64,000 nt of DNA from Seriola aureovittata (taxonomy: Eukaryota; Chordata; Actinopteri; Carangiformes; Carangidae). Positions 61,608 to 64,000 of the stretch are shown here, in pieces. The notes under the pieces are model-generated. The model saw only the letters and a program-made list of their open reading frames with translations, had not been told where the DNA came from and ran no database searches. The stretch's first letter is position 1; each line of letters opens with the position of its first letter. Location of the stretch: positions 16,725,501-16,789,500 of the forward strand of contig NC_079377.1 of assembly GCF_021018895.1 (NCBI RefSeq). The letters are read 5' to 3'. Made by a program: the position numbers and the translations under genes.

Positions 61608-61631
61608 CTGCTGCTGCTGCTGCTGCTGCTG
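61608..61631. repeat. (CTG)8 trinucleotide repeat
   Basis: Eight perfect CTG units in noncoding sequence. Confidence 0.95.
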
Positions 61632-63303
61632 TGGGCTGAGAGTCAGAGGAGCAGTGATGAGTCAGGATGGAAGGAGGATGGAAGGATGGCGAGTGTTGCT
61701 CCTCCTCCAGACAGTCTGCCTCCACTCTGTGAACATGAAGCGGTGCGGTCGGCTAATGTGGCCGGGGAGTGAGCAGCGGAGCTAAGATGTCATGTCTGTC
61801 TGTTGGCTAACAATTAAATGTGGCACCTCAAGCAGATCAATTTGACTTTGAGGCTTCAGGTTCAAACTCACTCATCTCTCACTCACTTTTTTTCTCTCTC
61901 TCGCTCTCTGGCTCTCATCCTCTCTCCTGCAGTTTTTTTTTTAATTCTCCCTTTTGGCATATTAACACCTCTAATTTCCTCTAATGCCCCCCCCCCCCTT
62001 AACCACCGATTCCCCTTAGGTTTCCCCTGTCTTCTCCCTTTATTAGACATGTTATCTCTCTGCTTTTTAAACATGACACTCAGATGAAAAGTCAGAACTT
62101 CACACTGTATAGCAGATTCAGAATAGAAACAGCACCAGAAAAGCAGAAAATGGTACACGCGCCAGACAGACTCCTACTGCAGGACGGAGACGAGGGACGC
62201 TGCGGGGAAACACAACACCAGCACAAACCAGCACTTGAAATATCAACGCTCCAGCCTTCTAATTAAAGCCAAGACTAATGGGCCCTAATTGCATCGCTAA
62301 AATGTACCAGTTCTCTTCTCTCTAGTGTAACTTGACTACACTTCTCCCCATATGGATTAATGGGGACCGGAGCTGCAAACTAAAAAGCAGTTAATTTATC
62401 GGAAGATCTGTTAGAGAGGATGAAAAGAGGGGAAGGAGGAAAAAACAGTGGAGGAGGGGGGGAGGAGTGGGTGGTTTGGCAGGGAAAGAGAAGTACATTA
62501 TCAGCCTCTTGTTATTGAAGATGCATTTCATATCTATCTCCAGAGGTTTGCATTTGGATTAAGCTTGTTAATTTTACTTATCAGTGACATCCTTCATATT
62601 GGCCAGTACCCAAACCAGTTTACACTGTTGTAAAGAAAGACAGGCTCACAGGACGACATTTACATTAACTGCTTGTGCTTTTTATTATATGACGAGGTTG
62701 GTTATTTGGTAGAGAGAAAATGGGAAACAAGGGGGTGGGGAAATGGAGGAAGAAGAGTGATGGGAGAAGAGGGAGGGGGGCATCATTTTGAGCTTGTTGA
62801 TGGTGTCTTCTGCAGATATGATGCCGGGCTTTCAAATGTTTCCGTTCCTTTGTGCAGCTTTTGTTTCCAAAGTAAAAAAAAAAAAGAAGAAGGCTGGAAC
62901 CATTTTCTGTGGTGAGCGTGACAAAATGTACTCAATAAGACTACAATATATGTGTTTAAATTACTCTTTCCCCAAGGTGGAAAACCATTAAGCTTGGTGC
63001 ACCAATCAGTTTTTTTCTCTCTCCCTTTTCCCACCACCATCCTGATCTTTCTTTGTTGTTGGTTTACTCTTCATAATAGCTTTTTATCAAATCTTCCTAT
63101 TAATCCATTAGAGGGTGATATTCGTTTGGGGTGATTTCAGTGCACATTTCAGGCATAGGAGGCACGAGCAAGAAGCTTCTGCACTGCATTTAAACTAATG
63201 TGCCTTCAATTCTGATGTGATACCCATTACAATGCTATACACAGGCTGGTGTATTGAGAAATGTGTTTTTAATATTGGCCTCATTAACATGCCAGTTGAC
63301 TGA

Positions 63304-63348
63304 ATAAAAAAAAAAAAGAAAGAAAGAAAGAAAAAAAAAGAAAAAGAA
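63304..63348. repeat. A-rich (GAAA)n tract
   Basis: Poly-A and GAAA units, visible directly. It could be the tail of a retroposon, but no body was recognised beside it. Confidence 0.85.
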
Positions 63349-63905
63349 TGGTGAAAGCACTCCCTGCATGTATCTTCCACATTCACACTTCATTACTTTT
63401 GTCCGAGCAGAGAAAAATACGTGGAAATTGAGAGTGGTATTTGGATTTGAAAAGTAATTTGCTTGTAGCTGCACAAGATCTGTACTTTTGGGGGCTTCAG
63501 GGAGTCTTTCTGCAGCAATGGATAATCTGCTCACTTATTTTGGATCACAGATTTGTATGTCTCCATCAAGTCCTCCAAATTAAACGACATAATGTGCTGT
63601 TTGTACAGTAACTGCCCGCCAGAACAACACATATAAGCTTTTCCTGATCCTATCGGTAGGACAAGATCAATTTTCAAGGCCCTCAAAAACTGTTTTTGAC
63701 TCCTTTTGGTTGGTAAGGTTTAGACACAAAAACTACTAAAATATAAGACACAAAAAAAATGCAAGGGGGGGCAGTCTGCATGCCTAACTAGCACTTACTA
63801 TGTACTATCAGTGCAATTCTTTAGCTGATCTCCTTGCACTTTGTCTTATTGAACAGATTTAGTACTTCAAGGTCTCCTACTGCACTGAAGCTTTACTGTT
63901 GTTCC

Positions 63906-63960
63906 TCACTTGTAAGTGGCTTTAGATAAAAGCTTCTGCCAAATGAGTAAATGTAATGAA
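63906..63960 (+). repeat. LINE/SINE 3' tail
   Basis: acttgtaagtggctttagat, then aaaagcttctgccaaatgag and taaatgtaatg, match the 3' tail (gtaagtcgctttggataaaa, gcgtctgccaaatg) shared by many fish LINE and SINE copies. The body, if present, would be to the left (about 63570-63900) but is not recognisable. Family not assigned. Confidence 0.55.
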
Positions 63961-64000
63961 GCTTTACACTGAATGTAGCTACAGCAGGTTCATGTACCTC

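Larger units (their letters stand above)
56801..63905. other. Gene desert, no gene seen
   Basis: Frames are short or caused by repeats. Candidate low-repeat islands lie at 57260-57560, 58620-58980, 59240-59520 and 62270-62630. The 145-codon plus-strand frame at 58630-59067 has no domain, ends in a poly-Phe stretch from a T run, and lacks splice or promoter support. Confidence 0.4.

Noticed and set aside
1..64000. CRISPR arrays, prokaryotic operons or defence islands
   Set aside because: Tandem repeats are simple microsatellites without spacers, and both genes have spliceosomal introns. The window is vertebrate.

Overview
The window looks like nuclear DNA from a ray-finned (teleost) fish. Coding density is very low, coding sequence is split by GT-AG introns, and CA/GT, CT and CTAT microsatellites are everywhere. 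The dispersed repeats are of types familiar from fish genomes: a tRNA-derived SINE with a perfect target-site duplication, MITEs with TTAA flanks, hAT-like and Tc1-like relics, and a probable Gypsy LTR relic. Nothing prokaryotic, viral or CRISPR-like was seen. Family names given for repeats are from memory of fish repeats, not from a search.

Only two genes can be supported, both on the minus strand. The first (about 4.5-5.9 kb) is a small three-exon gene that I do not recognise. Its exons join in frame across two GT-AG introns, it begins just downstream of a ZNF143/THAP11-like promoter motif, and a one-base change in a T run appears to have cut its C-terminus short. The second (11.4-14.5 kb) is a complete three-exon class A orphan GPCR of the GPR26/GPR78 pair. 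It encodes 353 residues, has clean splice sites and phases, and is probably gpr78.

Layout: 1-4.4 kb has no gene but holds a 221-bp TTAA-flanked MITE. 4.5-6.0 kb is the unknown gene and its promoter. 6.2-6.7 kb is a tetranucleotide array plus a decayed tandem repeat. 6.7-11 kb is AT-rich and empty. 11.4-14.5 kb is the GPCR, followed by its 5' flank to about 15.2 kb. 15.2-35 kb is intergenic with scattered repeats. 35-64 kb is a gene desert, poor in transposons but rich in short homeodomain/POU/NKX-type words. It looks like the regulatory landscape of a developmental gene outside the window.

The two genes show no functional link. The desert lies 5' of the GPCR. In mammals GPR26 and GPR78 each lie near an HMX homeobox gene, so an HMX-type target for the desert's putative enhancers is a reasonable but unproven guess. 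No previously undescribed multi-gene system was found. The most notable observation is the unrecognised three-exon gene, which only appears when splice junctions are reconstructed.
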